Below, one piece after another: positions 17,303 through 27,338 of a stretch of 64,000 nucleotides of DNA (positions are counted from its first letter, which is position 1; each line of letters starts with the position of its first letter). A model generated the notes under the pieces. That model was not told the DNA's origin. It saw nothing but the letters and a program-made list of their open reading frames with translations, and did not search any database. Position numbers and translations under genes: made by a program. Origin of the DNA: DASUPK01 sp963821705 (GTDB lineage: Bacteria > Actinomycetota > Thermoleophilia > Solirubrobacterales > 70-9). The DNA lies in contig CAWGEV010000007.1 of the NCBI GenBank assembly GCA_963821705.1, positions 620,001-684,000 on the forward strand, read 5' to 3'.

Positions 17303-18023
17303 CAGCGCAGGGTCCGTCCCTCCTGCTTCGACGCCGCGATCAGGTCGTCGACCTTGGCGAAGAACTGCTGGTCGTCGAGCTGTCCGATCGAGGTCGCCTG
17401 CAGGATCCCGCCGGGGTAGGCGTAGACGAAGGTGGGGCAGCCGCCGACCCGGTAGAGGTTGGAGAGTGCCCCGTCGCGGTCGAGGCCGACGGGATGGGTC
17501 CAGTGGTGCTCCCGGATCAGCTTCTGGACCTCGGAGGTGCTGTCGCGGACGTCGATCGAGAGAAAGTTGACCTGCGCCTTGTAACGGCGGTACGCCCGCT
17601 CGAAGACGTCCTCCTGGTTCTCGCAGTCCCCGCCGCGCGTGAACCAGAACGAAAGGACCAGCGGCTTGTCGAAGTAGGTCGCACACCCGGATCGCCCCGG
17701 GTACGTCGACCCGGCAGGCGGGCGTTCGCCGGCTGCCCGGCGGACAGGGGATCCGCGCAGCGTCGCAGTCGTCCTGGGCGATGTTGGCGTCGCCGCTCGC
17801 GCCGGTCCGGGCGTCGGGCACCGCGAACTGCGCCAGGGGCAGATCCCCCTCGTTGGTCGCGCCCGAGCACGCCCTTGTTCTTCGTCGAGATCGTGTTGAT
17901 CCCGGCGACCGCGATCAGCGCGATGAACGCCATGCCGACGATCAGCGAGTAGATGGTCGTCCGGCGCGGGCGCTCCCCATCGGGATCCTTCCTCGAGCCG
18001 CTCGGTCCAGCGCCGTTCTCCAC
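17302..18023 (-). CDS. Membrane-anchored thioredoxin-like (redoxin) protein with an atypical active site (frame-shifted)
   Basis: It starts with GTG at 18023, four bases after the MMPL stop. Residues 20-45 form a signal anchor (TIYSLIVGMAFIALIAVAGI). The outward domain is TlpA-like: FDKPLVLSFWFTRGGDCENQ, then YKAQVNFLSIDVRDS, then LSNLYRVGGCPTFVYAYPGG. The usual CxxC is reduced to GGDC, while an extra Cys sits just before the cis-proline (GCPT). These residues are read directly, within stretches free of frame breaks. Frame changes lie near 17.68, 17.74, 17.81 and 17.86 kb. It probably works outside the membrane in redox or assembly chemistry. Confidence 0.65.
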
Positions 18024-18027
18024 GGCG

Positions 18028-20778
18028 TCAATCGTCCCCTATCCGACGGAGTGACCGGGCGCAACCTGCGCCGGCCGCGCGCGCGAGGGGAGCGGGAATT
18101 CCTCCTCGCGCCCAGACGACGGCGGCCGGCAGGACGAGCATCACGCCGGCGAGGGCCACGAGCAGGTCCGCGACCGTGACCAGCCCGAAGTCGCGGAGCA
18201 CCGGCGCGACCGAGATCAGGCCGATGTCGTCGAGGAGGGGCAGCCCCGCGATCGCGAGAACCGCGAAGCCGGCGATAGCGGTGACGCCGGAGGCGAGCAC
18301 GGCCGCGCCGGTCCGGAGGTACGTGCGCCGCAGGGCCTCGCCCACCGACGAGCCCGGCCTGGCGCTCGGTGGCGTAGCGGGCGCTGAGGATCACGCTGAA
18401 CTCGGTGGCGATCGCGATCACCAGGGCCCCCAAGGTGGCGGACATCGGGTTGAGCGAGATGCCGAGGGCCGCGACCACCAGTCCCGACCAGCCGGTCGCC
18501 ATCAGCACCGGGATCAGCGGGATCACGGCGCGGCGGATGGAGCGGTAGACCAGCGCAAGCACGACGCCGACGGCCACCAGACCGGCCAGCGGCAGCCACC
18601 AGCGGCTGTTCGAGAGGTCCGTATTGGCCTCGGCGGCGAGCACCGGCAGGCCCGCGAGCCGGACGGTCGTCCCCGCCGGGGGTCGAGGGCCCGCCGGGCG
18701 GGTTGATCTGCGCGCGAACGTCGTCGATCAGCTTCTGCTGGTCGGAGAGCGGCTGCACCCGGATGCCGAAGGCGATGTCGGCCGTGTCGCCGATCGGGGT
18801 GGTGCCGGACGTCGGAGCGCACTCGCCCCGGTGGCTGATCACGATCTGGGAGATGAAGCAGGGCAGCGCCTGAACCAGCGCGTGAACGTCCCCGACGTTC
18901 TGGGACGCCGTGCTCGAGCTCGTTCCCGCCGGGCCGCTCGACCCCCCGAAGAAGTCGGTGAGCGAGAGGGCCGGGCAGATCTGGGCGCCGTGCGCAGCTC
19001 GGGTTGGCGCCCGTAGAATCCGTGGCGTGCCAGGACCCGCTGCTGGAATCCCTCGGCCCAGGAGATCACCGCCGGGCTGGTCGGGTCCGGTGCCTTGATC
19101 GTGACGTTCACGTCGCCGGAGATCCCGGTCTCCTTCTCGAGCTCGTTCAGGTCCTTGAGCGCGCGACAGGTTCGGCGGCGCGAGGTCGCGGATGTCTGTC
19201 TCCACCCCGGTCCCGGCGCTCGCCACCCAACCGCAGACCGCGAGCAGCAGGCCGGCGAGCGAGCACCCGTCTCGGGCCGCGCGAGGCCATCGCGATCGCG
19301 GCGACCCCGATGGACTGGAGCCGGGCGGCGACGCGACCCGGGCTGAGCCGGACGCGGGGCCGGGGCGTCGGCGATGATCCCGCGCCAGGCCGAGAGGCCG
19401 AGCGCCGCCAGGCCGCCGGTCAGCGCGACCACGAACGCGAGCGCGATGCCGATCACCAGGAGCAAGCCGAACGAGCGCACCAGAGGGCTCGGGCGACAGC
19501 GCGAAGACGCGCGAAGCCCGCGATCGTCGCGACGCAGGCCGCGCCGATCACCGGGCCGCCGCCGCTCGCGGCGAGCGCGACCGCGCGTCCCGGCGGGGCG
19601 CCCTCGGCGCGCGCCTCGTTGAAGCGGGCCTGGAACTGGATCGCGTAGTCCACCGCCAGGCCCGACGAGCACCGGCAGCATCGCGATGGCCCCGACGGTC
19701 AGCGAGCCGCCGAAGAGCGGCCACCAGGCCGATCGTCATGGCCCCCGCCGCCACCGCGACGCCGAGCGGCAGCAGCCGCAGCGGCCGCGGCAGGATGAGG
19801 AGCAGCGTCAGCGCCATCACGAGGCGCGGCCACCCCCAGGAGCAGGAGCGTCTGGCTGCGCAGCTCCCGGGCGCCCGCATCGACGACGACGGGCGCCCCA
19901 GTGACGACGTAGCTGCCGTCGCTGAGCTTGAAGCGGGGATTCGAGACGGCCTGGCGGAAGAGCTCGATCGCCTGGTGGCGCTCGGCGTCCGTCAGGTCCG
20001 GGCGCAGGCGGACGATGATCTGCGCGGCGTTCCTGTTCGGGAAGAGGTAGCCGAAGCGCTCCTTCGGCGTCCCGGCGGGCTTGGACGGTCGAAGACGACC
20101 TTGCTGACGAAGTTCGGATCGTCCAGGCGCGGCACGGAGGTGATGCCGTACCTGAGCGCGACCTGGACGAGCTGGCCCTGGAACTGGCTGAGCACCTGCT
20201 GCGTCGCCGCGTTGGCAGCCTGCTGCTGCTGGGCGGTGGAGGCCCCGCGCTTCGCTGGCCGCCAGGGCCGCTCTGCTGTCCGGCCGCGCGCGCCGCCTGC
20301 CTGGCGCCGCCGATCTGGCCCTGGAGCGCCTGCTGGATCCCGGCGACGCTCAGGTAGAGGAAGGTCGCCGGGCCCGAAGACCGAGCTGGCTCGGATGGAG
20401 CTTCGCGATCTGGTCGCAGACTGGGGGCAGCGGCTCCTTCCTGCGATGCGGCAGCGACGCGGCCAGCTGGGTGCCGCCGGCGAAGCACTCCTCGAGCTCG
20501 AAGAGCGGCTCGAGGTCCTTGGTGAGGACGAGCCTTCGCAGGTCCTCCTTCGCCAGGACGATCACGGGCTCGTCGCCGAACTTCTGGTGGAAGTCCTGGG
20601 TCGCCTTGTACTCAGAGGATCCCTTGCTGACCAGCGTGTCGGTGCCGGCGTTCGTGTCGAGCCGCGTCGCGGCGAAGATCCCGGCGCCCGTCAGCACCAC
20701 GATCGGCGCGATCAGCAGCCACGGCCACGCGCACGGCGACGGCCGCCACCCGCTCGAAGAACCTCTCCCCGCGTTCAC
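18028..20778 (-). CDS. MMPL/RND-family transporter (frame-shifted)
   Basis: About 910 residues in many pieces. It starts with GTG at 20778, followed by a first helix PWLLIAPIVVLTGAGIFAAT and the loop GTDTLVSKGSSEYKATQDFH. The first transmembrane repeat has MDYAIQFQARFNEARAEG (about 19.6 kb). The second has LVAVGVVLALVYRSIRRAVI, LIPVLMATGWSGLVVAALGI and IAIATEFSVILSARYATERQ (18.4-18.6 kb). The usual D-Y proton-relay pair is present in the first repeat but reads E-F in the second. It ends with ITAIAGFAVLAIAGLPLLDD. Such pumps export lipids, often hopanoid- or mycolate-like. It is the first gene of a leftward operon and lies downstream of the Mla-type genes. Confidence 0.72.
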
Positions 20779-21208
20779 GAGGCGGAGGTTACGGAGCGAA
20801 TGTGAAGATCGCGCGCTAATCGGCGCGGAGCGGCGCCAGCCCTCGCTGGCGACCGCAACGTGCATCCGCCCGTCCGACCCACGCCTCTCGATCACGAGTC
20901 CGGCGTTGACCGCTCGCTTCACCGCGCGGCGACGCTCGGCGTGGCTCAACTTCGGCAATGAGGGGAGCACGTCGGCCACCGGGCATCCGAACCGCACGCG
21001 TTTGCAGCCTTTTGGGTGCCATAGCCCCGGTAAAGCTGCAATCGTCATCGTCAGCCCGGGCCTTGGACCGATCGTGGCGAGTTTGGGTGTCTATAGGCGC
21101 CCAAACTCTCCACAGGAGGACATTCCGGCCGTCGCAACCGCCCGGCCCACCCTCCTTCATTGTCGCGTGCCGGCGAACCGCTTGAGGCGGGTCAGCCGGT
21201 AGCGGCGC
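20779..21208. other. Gap of 430 bases with a small uncertain reading frame
   Basis: Between the MMPL start and the Mla-type ATPase stop there is no clear gene. On the minus strand a frame opening at 21048 (SHAERRRAVKRAVNAGLVIE, RRGSDGRMHVAVASEGWRR) has the look of a small winged-helix protein. It runs without a stop into the MMPL start, while a neighbouring frame stops at 20816. A single extra base would make it a separate gene of about 75 codons (roughly 20816-21048). The support is weak. A hairpin at 21079-21108 is listed separately. Confidence 0.25.
21079..21108. repeat. Perfect 9-base inverted repeat (terminator or operator)
   Basis: GAGTTTGGG (21079-21087) and CCCAAACTC (21100-21108) are perfectly complementary, separated by 12 bases. 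It lies about 100 bases beyond the stop of the leftward ATPase gene. There is no adjacent T-run on the minus strand, so an operator for the following gene is as likely as a terminator. Confidence 0.45.
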
Positions 21209-22258
21209 CTAGTCCATCGCGAGTGGGCCCTTGACGTCTGCGTTGAGGAACTGGCTGACGAACTCGTTGCGCGGAGTTGAAGAGCTCGTCGGCGGGGCCG
21301 GACTCGACGATCCGGCCCTTCCAGAGGACCGCGATGAAGTCGGCGATCCGGCGCGCGGTGCCGAGGTCGTGGCTGATCACCAGGTAGCAGCCGCCGTTCT
21401 CCTCGTGGACCTCGCGGATCAGCTCGCAGAGCAGGGCGGTGCGAACCGGGTCGAGACCCGAGTCGGGCTCGTCGAACATGACGATGGCCGGGTCGAGCAC
21501 CAGCGCCCGCGCGAAGCCGGCGCGCTTGCGCATCCCGCCGGAGAGCTCGTTCGGCATCTTGAACATCGCCTCGGCGAGGCCGACCTCGCGGAGCCGGCGG
21601 TTGACGATCTCCTCGATCTCCTCCTCGCCCTTGTCGGTGTGCTGGCGCAGCGGGAAGGCGGTGTTGTCGAAGACGTTCATCGAGCCGAAGAGCGCGCCGT
21701 CCTGGAAGAGCAGGCCGAACTTCTTGCGGATCTCGAAGAGCTCGTCGTCGGTCATGCTCGGGATCGACTCGCCGTGGACGAGCACGTCGCCCGAGTCCGG
21801 GTAGAGCAGCCCGACGATGTGCTTGATCAGCACCGACTTGCCGGTGCCCGACGGCCCGAGGACCATCGAGATCATGTTGTCCGGCAGGCCGAGGTTGCAG
21901 CCGTTCAGGATCCGGGTGCGGCCGAACTGCTTGACGAGGTCGATGATCTCGATCGCGTCCTCGCCGCCGTGGTCGCGCTTCTTGCCCGGTGTGCCACTTG
22001 TAGGGATCCGGGTCGCCGGCCGTCGACGCCGGGGATGATGTAGTCGCGCTCGGAGAAGTCCTCCTGGCCGTAGCCCTGCGAGGCGAGCGGATCCTCGCTC
22101 CTCGGTCGCCTCGGCCTGCGGGCGCCTTGGCCGTCGGCGGCCTGCGGCTGGTGGCGCGCTTGGTGGTCGAGCCGGCTCGAGCTCGAGCGGCTCGAGCCGG
22201 AGCGGCTGCTCGTGCTCTTGCTCCGCGTCGTCGTCGTCGTCTTCTTCTTCTCAGCCAC
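21209..22258 (-). CDS. ABC transporter ATP-binding protein, MlaF-like (frame-shifted at both ends)
   Basis: It starts with GTG at 22258 after AAGGAGG. The first 60 residues are a low-complexity tail (AEKKKTTTTTRSKSTSSRSG, then Ser/Arg repeats) not usual for MlaF. The ATPase core has Walker A GPSGTGKSVLIKH, a Q-loop in FGLLFQDGALFGSMNVFDN, signature ELSGGMRKRAGFARAL, Walker B IVMFDEPDSGLDPV and H-loop LVISHDLGTARR, which are Mla/Mce-type features. Extra bases near 21.99 kb and 21.27 kb split the frame; after correction it ends FVSQFLNADVKGPLAMD at 21209. It should energise the two permeases upstream for lipid transport across the envelope. Confidence 0.78.
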
Positions 22259-22309
22259 CGGTCGTGCCTCCTTCGAAGTTCACCGCAGATTGTAGGCAGC
22301 GGCTTCGGG

Positions 22310-23112
22310 TCACCCGCCGATTGGCGCCCTCGGGTTCGCCCCCCAGAAGACCAGGGTTCCCATCATCCCGATGATGTGGACGAGCACGATGTTGAGGACC
22401 ATCGACTTCGCGGTCGCGGTGCCGACCCCGACCGGTCCGCCCGAGGCGGTGTAGCCGTAGTAGCAGCCGACGAGCACGATGGCGGTCGCCATCACCATGC
22501 CCTTGATCAGGCTGAATAAGAGGTCGGGCGGGTTCTGGAACATCCAGAAGATCAGGAAGTAGCCACCCGATGAGACGTCGCCGATCTGCTCGACGACCGC
22601 CAGCCAGCTGGCGAAGTAGCCGATCCCGACGGCGGCCAGGTACATGAAGGGGAAGGCGATCCAGGCGGCCGAGCAGCCGGGTCGCGGCGAGGAAGGTGAC
22701 CGGCGGGACGCCCATCACCTCGAGGGCGTCGATCTCGTCGGAGATCCGCATCGCGCCGAGCTCGGCGACGATTCCGGTGCCGACCTTGGCGGCCAGCATG
22801 TAGCCGAAGGCGTAGGGGATCACCTCGCGCAGGTCGCACCAGGCGGCGAAGACGCCGGCGTAGGCGGGCGAGCCGACCGAGCGGTTGAAGTAGGCGCCCT
22901 CGATCCCGCACTGGAGGCCGAGGATGAAGACCAGGCCCCAGATCACGATCGTCGAGCCGAGGATCAGGATGCCGGTCTGGCGCAGGGCCTCGCCGAAGAA
23001 CTGGAAGACCCGGCCCGAGTAGACCAGGCCCGCCACCCGCGTCGCAGAAGCCGAAGATCTCGCCGATCGAGTTGAGCCAGCCCCGCGGGACCGCCAGCCA
23101 GCCTGCGTTCAC
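22310..23112 (-). CDS. MlaE/YrbE-family ABC permease, second copy (frame-shifted)
   Basis: About 267 residues. The GTG at 23112 overlaps the stop of the first permease (GTGA) and begins NAGWLAVPRGWLNSIGEIFG. After a break near 23.04 kb it continues with LVYSGRVFQFFGEALRQTGI and VIPYAFGYMLAAKVGTGIVA. The MlaE signature ELGAMRISDEIDALEVMGV follows. After a break near 22.68 kb it ends with CYYGYTASGGPVGVGTATAK and a final helix. MlaE-type permeases move phospholipids or sterol-like lipids with MCE proteins. The final helix is followed by a 51-base gap to the ATPase start. Confidence 0.78.
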
Positions 23113-23915
23113 TTGATCACCTGGAGCTCGGGATGCGTCGCGAGCAGGGTCTGGGTGAAGACGTAGTTGAACGCGAACACGCCCATGAAGGCGATCACGA
23201 CCGCCTCGTTGACGGCGCGACCCACCCCCTCGGCGCCTCCGGACGCAGTCATCCCCTTGTAGGAGCAGACGATCGCGATGATCGCCCCGAACAGGGTCGT
23301 CTTCAGGACCGACCCCCAGAGGTCGGTGACCGAGGCGTTGTTGAAGAGGGTCGCGAAGAAGCCGCCGAGCGGCTCGTTGTAGAGCAGCTCCGCGCCGATC
23401 CCGCCGACGATGCCGAAGATCAGCGCGTAGATGTCCATCAGGCCGGTGATCAGCATCAGCGCCAGGAAGCGCGGCACGACCAGGTTCTTGATCGGGTCGA
23501 CGCCGAGCACCTGGAGCGCGTCGAGCTCCTCGCGGATCTTGCGGGCGCCGAGGTCGGCGGTGATCGCCGTGCCGGCGACGCCGGCGACGACCACGGCGGT
23601 CACGAAGGGCGCGAACTCGCGGATCGAGGCGAGGACGAAGAAGCCGCCGAGGCGGTCGAGGGCGCCGAAGAGGGAGAGGAAGTTGGCGGCCTGCAGGCCG
23701 GGCGCGCCGAAGCCGAAGGCGAGGGTCGAGATCATCATCGGGAACCAGCAGAGCTGGAGGGCGAAGAGGAACTGCCCGATGAACTCGCCGCCGTAGGGGT
23801 ACGGGGGCCTGATCGCCGAGACGATCGTCTTGGCGGTCAGGATCATCATGTCCCCGACCTGCTCGAATAGAGACTTGGCCGGGAGGAATGCCCTGTCGGC
23901 TACGGATCTGACCAT
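23109..23915 (-). CDS. MlaE/YrbE-family ABC permease, first copy
   Basis: A 268-residue intact permease. The ATG at 23915 is preceded by GGAGGAGAGCAA, which decides the start over longer upstream frames. Five to six helices are visible, with the family signature DLGARKIREELDALQVLGVD, the preceding VAGVAGTAITA, and the C-terminal CSYKGMTASGGAEGVGRAVN. In Mce systems two YrbE permeases form a heterodimer, so this and the overlapping second copy are probably partners. No MCE/MlaD-domain gene is present within the window, so the periplasmic lipid-binding component must lie elsewhere or be different. Confidence 0.87.
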   Translation of the reverse strand: MVRSVADRAFLPAKSLFEQVGDMMILTAKTIVSAIRPPYPYGGEFIGQFLFALQLCWFPMMISTLAFGFGAPGLQAANFLSLFGALDRLGGFFVLASIREFAPFVTAVVVAGVAGTAITADLGARKIREELDALQVLGVDPIKNLVVPRFLALMLITGLMDIYALIFGIVGGIGAELLYNEPLGGFFATLFNNASVTDLWGSVLKTTLFGAIIAIVCSYKGMTASGGAEGVGRAVNEAVVIAFMGVFAFNYVFTQTLLATHPELQVIK

Positions 23916-24099
23916 TTGCTCTCCTCCGGAGCCGATCCCCCCTGTGGGGGCGCGGCCCCGCCGGTCGCGGACGCGACGCAGCGGGAAGATTATGTGATGG
24001 GGACGCCGTTCGCCACCCACAACCGCGGCGTAACTTCCGCCCAAGAAATCCCCGCAACTCGCGATACGGAGCCGGATTGGCGGGGGTAGGGTGCGTGGT

Positions 24100-24929
24100 A
24101 TGTTGCCCGCGCCTTTGGAGGAGAGCGCTACGACAGCCCGTCCCCTGAAGGCCCGCAGACGGATCGGGATCGGGATTCGTGGGGGTGCTCCTGGCAGCGG
24201 GTGTCGCATCGTGCGGCGGCACCCGGCAGGACGCGAACGAGCCCGAGGGCAACTTCCCGGTCTCGATCGTCAGCGCCGACTTCCCGAGCAAGCAGACGCT
24301 CGCCCAGAACACGAACCTGACGCTGGCGGTCGAGAACTCCGGCGACAAGACGATCCCGAACCTGGCGATCACGATCTTCACGACCTCGAACGCCAACCAC
24401 GCGGACGAGTCCACCACGACGGTGACGACGGGCACGAGCACCGGCACAGCACGACCACCTCGCAGGAGCTGCCCACCGACGCAGGGCTCGTTCTCGGTGC
24501 GCTCGCGAGCAGCAGGGCCTGGCGATCCCGTTCCGCCCGGTCTGGATCCTGGAGACGGGCTATCCGAAGCTACGCGGGCGAGACCGCGTCCGCCGGCGCC
24601 GAGGCCGCGCAGACCGACACCTACGCCTTCGGCGCCGCTCGCCCCGACACCAGACGAGCGAGATGGTCTGGAACGTGACCCCCGTCCAGGGCGGGACCTA
24701 CACCGTCCACTACCGCGTCGCCGCGGGGCTCGAGGGCAAGGCGAAGGCGGTCACCGCGGACGGCTCCGTCCCCGAGGGTGAGTTCGTCGTCCGGATCTCG
24801 ACCGCCCCCCCCCAGACCGAGGTGACCGACTCCGGGCAGGTCGTGCCGATCAACCCGAACAGCGCGCTCGGCCAGGCCGGAACCCAGCAGCAGAGGAACG
24901 AGCTGAAGGGCGCGGGCGGCACGCCCTAG
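24100..24929 (+). CDS. Secreted lipoprotein of unknown function (frame-shifted)
   Basis: The N-terminal frame gives an arginine-rich start. After one extra G near 24180 it enters a hydrophobic stretch with lipobox LAAGVASC. The mature part reads NFPVSIVSADFPSKQTLAQN and LTLAVENSGDKTIPNLAITI, an immunoglobulin-like beta pattern resembling DUF11/CARDB-type domains. After further breaks (about 24.45, 24.51, 24.57 and 24.64 kb) it ends with MVWNVTPVQGGTYTVHYRVA and QVVPINPNSALGQAG. It is probably an envelope-attached protein of about 270 residues. The exact start is uncertain. The stop overlaps the start of the first sugar dehydrogenase by one base. Confidence 0.55.
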
Positions 24930-26044
24930 TGCGGCGAGCCCGGCCCGCGCTCCTGGTCTCACTGGCCCTTGTCGCGATCCTGGGCCTGGCCGCCGCGGCG
25001 GCCGCGGACGCCAAGCCCCGCGTCAAGCTGAAGCGGATCGGCCGCTTCCACAGCCCGACCTACGTTGCCTCCGCGCCCGGCGTGGGCGGCGTCTTCGTCG
25101 TCGAGCGCGGCGGCCGCATCACGGCTGGTGCAGGGCAAGCGGCGAAGGACCTTCCTCAACATCGCGCCGCTGGTCAGCACCGGCGGCGAGCGCGGCCTGC
25201 TGTCGGTGGCCTTCGCCCCGGACTACGTCTCCTCGCGCCTCCTCTACGTCTACTTCACGAATCGGCGCAGGGGACATCGAGATCGCCGAGCTCCGCGCCG
25301 ACCCCGGCGGCCTCCACGCCGCGGCGAGCACGCTGCGCCAGGTGCTGATCGTTCCACACCCGAGCCATTCGAACCACAACGGCGGCCAGCTCCAGTTCGG
25401 TCCCGACGGCTTCCTCTACGCCGGCACCGGCGACGGCGGCGGCGAGGGCGACCAGCCCGACAACGCGCAGAACCCGAGCTCGCTGCTCGGCAAGCTGCTG
25501 CGGATCGACCCTCATGGCCAGGGCCCGTCCGCGGCGACCGTCTACTCGCTGGGCCTGCGCAACCCGTACCGCTTCTCCTTCGATCAGACCACCGATCCGG
25601 CGCAGCCCCGGATCGCGATCGGCGACGTGGGTCAGGACCGCTTCGAGGAGATCGACTACCTGACCCTGACCGCCGCAAACGGCGCCAACTTCGGCTGGAA
25701 CGACTTCGAGGGCTTCGCGCCGTTCGCCGGGGCGCACCCGCCGACCGCCGATCCGACCGTCAAGCCGATCAAGGTCTACAGCCACGCCGGGCGACGCCTG
25801 CGCGATCGTCGGCGGCTACGTGGTGCGCGACGCGCGCCTTCCCTCGCTCCTCCACCGCTACGTCTACGGGGACTTCTGCACGGGCAGGATTCGCTCCCTG
25901 ATCCCGGAACTCGGCGGCGCCCGGCGGGACAGGGCCACCGGCGTCCGGGTGCGCGACCTGAGCTCCTTCGGCGAGGGCGCGGATGGCACCCTCTACGCCA
26001 CCTCGCTCGACGGACCGGTCTACCGGTTCGTGCGCCGCCGCTGA
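24929..26044 (+). CDS. PQQ-dependent sugar dehydrogenase (aldose-type), first copy (frame-shifted)
   Basis: A secreted beta-propeller of the glucose/sorbosone dehydrogenase family, about 370 residues. A signal peptide (PALLVSLALVAILGLAAAAA) follows the GTG at 24929. Motifs include SPTYVASAPGVGGVFVVERG, GERGLLSVAFAPDY, the catalytic His region NHNGGQLQFGPDGFLYAGTG, SLGLRNPYRFSFD, DVGQDRFEEIDYL, NFGWNDFEGFAPF and GDFCTGRIRSL. Members oxidise sugars outside the cell with PQQ, but no PQQ synthesis genes are in the window. Breaks at about 25.13, 25.27 and 25.79 kb look like single extra bases. It sits 30 bases upstream of a paralogue. Confidence 0.8.
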
Positions 26045-26074
26045 ATAACCTGCGCTCGCTCGCTGAGGAGCGCC

Positions 26075-27307
26075 ATGCCAATCACCCGCCGCCGGATCGA
26101 AACCCTCGTCGCCGCGCTGGTCGCCGTCGCGGCGGGCATCGTCGGTATCGCCAATCGCGAGGCGGCCCGCTCGCTCGGGCCGAAGTTCGTCACCGTCGAG
26201 CGGATCGCCCGGCTCAAGAACCCGGTCTTCCTGACCCAACCACCCGGGCCCGGGTCGCAGCTCTACGTGGTCCAGGCGGGCGGCGCGGTCAGGGTGATCG
26301 CCAACGACCGCCTGCTGAAGCGGCCCTTCCTGAACATCGCGGACCGGGTCGAGGCGCACGGCGTCCGCAGCGAGCCCGGCATGGTCTCGATCGCGTTCTC
26401 TCCCGACTACCCGACGAGCGGGCTCTTCTACGTCGCGTACACCGATCGCCGGGACGGCCTGGTCGTCGCCCAGTACCGGCGCGAAGCGCGGCAATCCCCG
26501 GGTCGCCGATCCGGACTCGGGCCGGACGATTCTGCGGATCCCCGAGCCGACCCCCGCCCACCACGGCGGCCTGCTCGCCTTCGGGCCCGATGGGCATCTC
26601 TACATCGCAACCGGGGACGGCGGGCCGCCCCGCGATCCGAGGAGGCACGCGCAGGACTTGAACCTCCTGCTCGGCAAGGTCCTGCGCATCGACCCCACCT
26701 CGGGCGGCTACGTGATTCCGGCCGACAACCCGTTCGTCGGCCGCCCCGGCCGCGACGAGATCTGGTCGTACGGACTCCGAAATCCGCGTGGGCTCTCCTT
26801 CGACCGGGTCACCCAGACCGTCGCGATCGCCGACACCGGGGAGGACCGCTACGAGGAGATCGACTACCTGCCGATCGCCAAGTCGCGCGGAGCGAACTTC
26901 GGCTGGTCGGCCTTCGAGGCCTTCGCCCCGTTCAACGGCGGGGTCCCGCGGCGCGACACCGTGCTCCCCGCCATCGCCTACCGGCATCGGCCCGGCTGCC
27001 TGGTCGCAGGCGGCTATCGTCGTCCGGGATCCGCGCCTCGCCCGGATCAGGGGACGCGAGATCTTCGGCGACTACGTCTTCGGCGACTACTGCACCGGCG
27101 AAGCTCTACGGATTCCGGCCGCGCGCCGGCCGGCGCGCCGGCAAGCAGCGCAGCTTCAGGCTCGGCACCCGTTACCTGACCTCGATCGGGGAGGACAACT
27201 CACGGCGCATATACATCCTCACCCTGCGGGGTCCGACACGGAAGGGCAAGGCGACCCTGGGCTCGATCTACCGGCTCGTTCCCCACCGCAACCCGGTCCA
27301 GGGCTAG
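26075..27307 (+). CDS. PQQ-dependent sugar dehydrogenase (aldose-type), second copy (frame-shifted)
   Basis: A paralogue of the preceding gene with the same motif order: TVERIARLKNPVFLTQPPG, SEPGMVSIAFSPDYPTSGLF, HHGGLLAFGPDGHLYIATGD, SYGLRNPRGLSFD, DTGEDRYEEIDYL, NFGWSAFEAFAPF and FGDYCTGE. The N-terminus is a basic start plus one hydrophobic helix (TLVAALVAVAAGIVGIA), a signal peptide or anchor. The total is about 410 residues. Breaks occur near 26.49, 27.0 and 27.1 kb. Tandem copies suggest different sugar ranges or stepwise duplication. The 3' end is convergent with the propeller lipoprotein gene. Confidence 0.8.
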   Translation: MPITRRRIETLVAALVAVAAGIVGIANREAARSLGPKFVTVERIARLKNPVFLTQPPGPGSQLYVVQAGGAVRVIANDRLLKRPFLNIADRVEAHGVRSEPGMVSIAFSPDYPTSGLFYVAYTDRRDGLVVAQYRREARQSPGRRSGLGPDDSADPRADPRPPRRPARLRARWASLHRNRGRRAAPRSEEARAGLEPPARQGPAHRPHLGRLRDSGRQPVRRPPRPRRDLVVRTPKSAWALLRPGHPDRRDRRHRGGPLRGDRLPADRQVARSELRLVGLRGLRPVQRRGPAARHRAPRHRLPASARLPGRRRLSSSGIRASPGSGDARSSATTSSATTAPAKLYGFRPRAGRRAGKQRSFRLGTRYLTSIGEDNSRRIYILTLRGPTRKGKATLGSIYRLVPHRNPVQG

Positions 27308-27338
27308 CGGAGGATCCGACGAGCAGAACCCAGGCGTA

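Noticed and set aside
22130..22250. Simple repeat (TCG/CTCGAGCC-rich tract)
   Set aside because: It is the coding sequence for the Ser/Arg/Lys-rich N-terminal tail of the Mla-type ATPase and not a separate repeat element.
22552..24447. 631-codon minus-strand frame over the permease genes
   Set aside because: It is a shadow of the first permease. Only a short stretch (the second permease N-terminus) is real.
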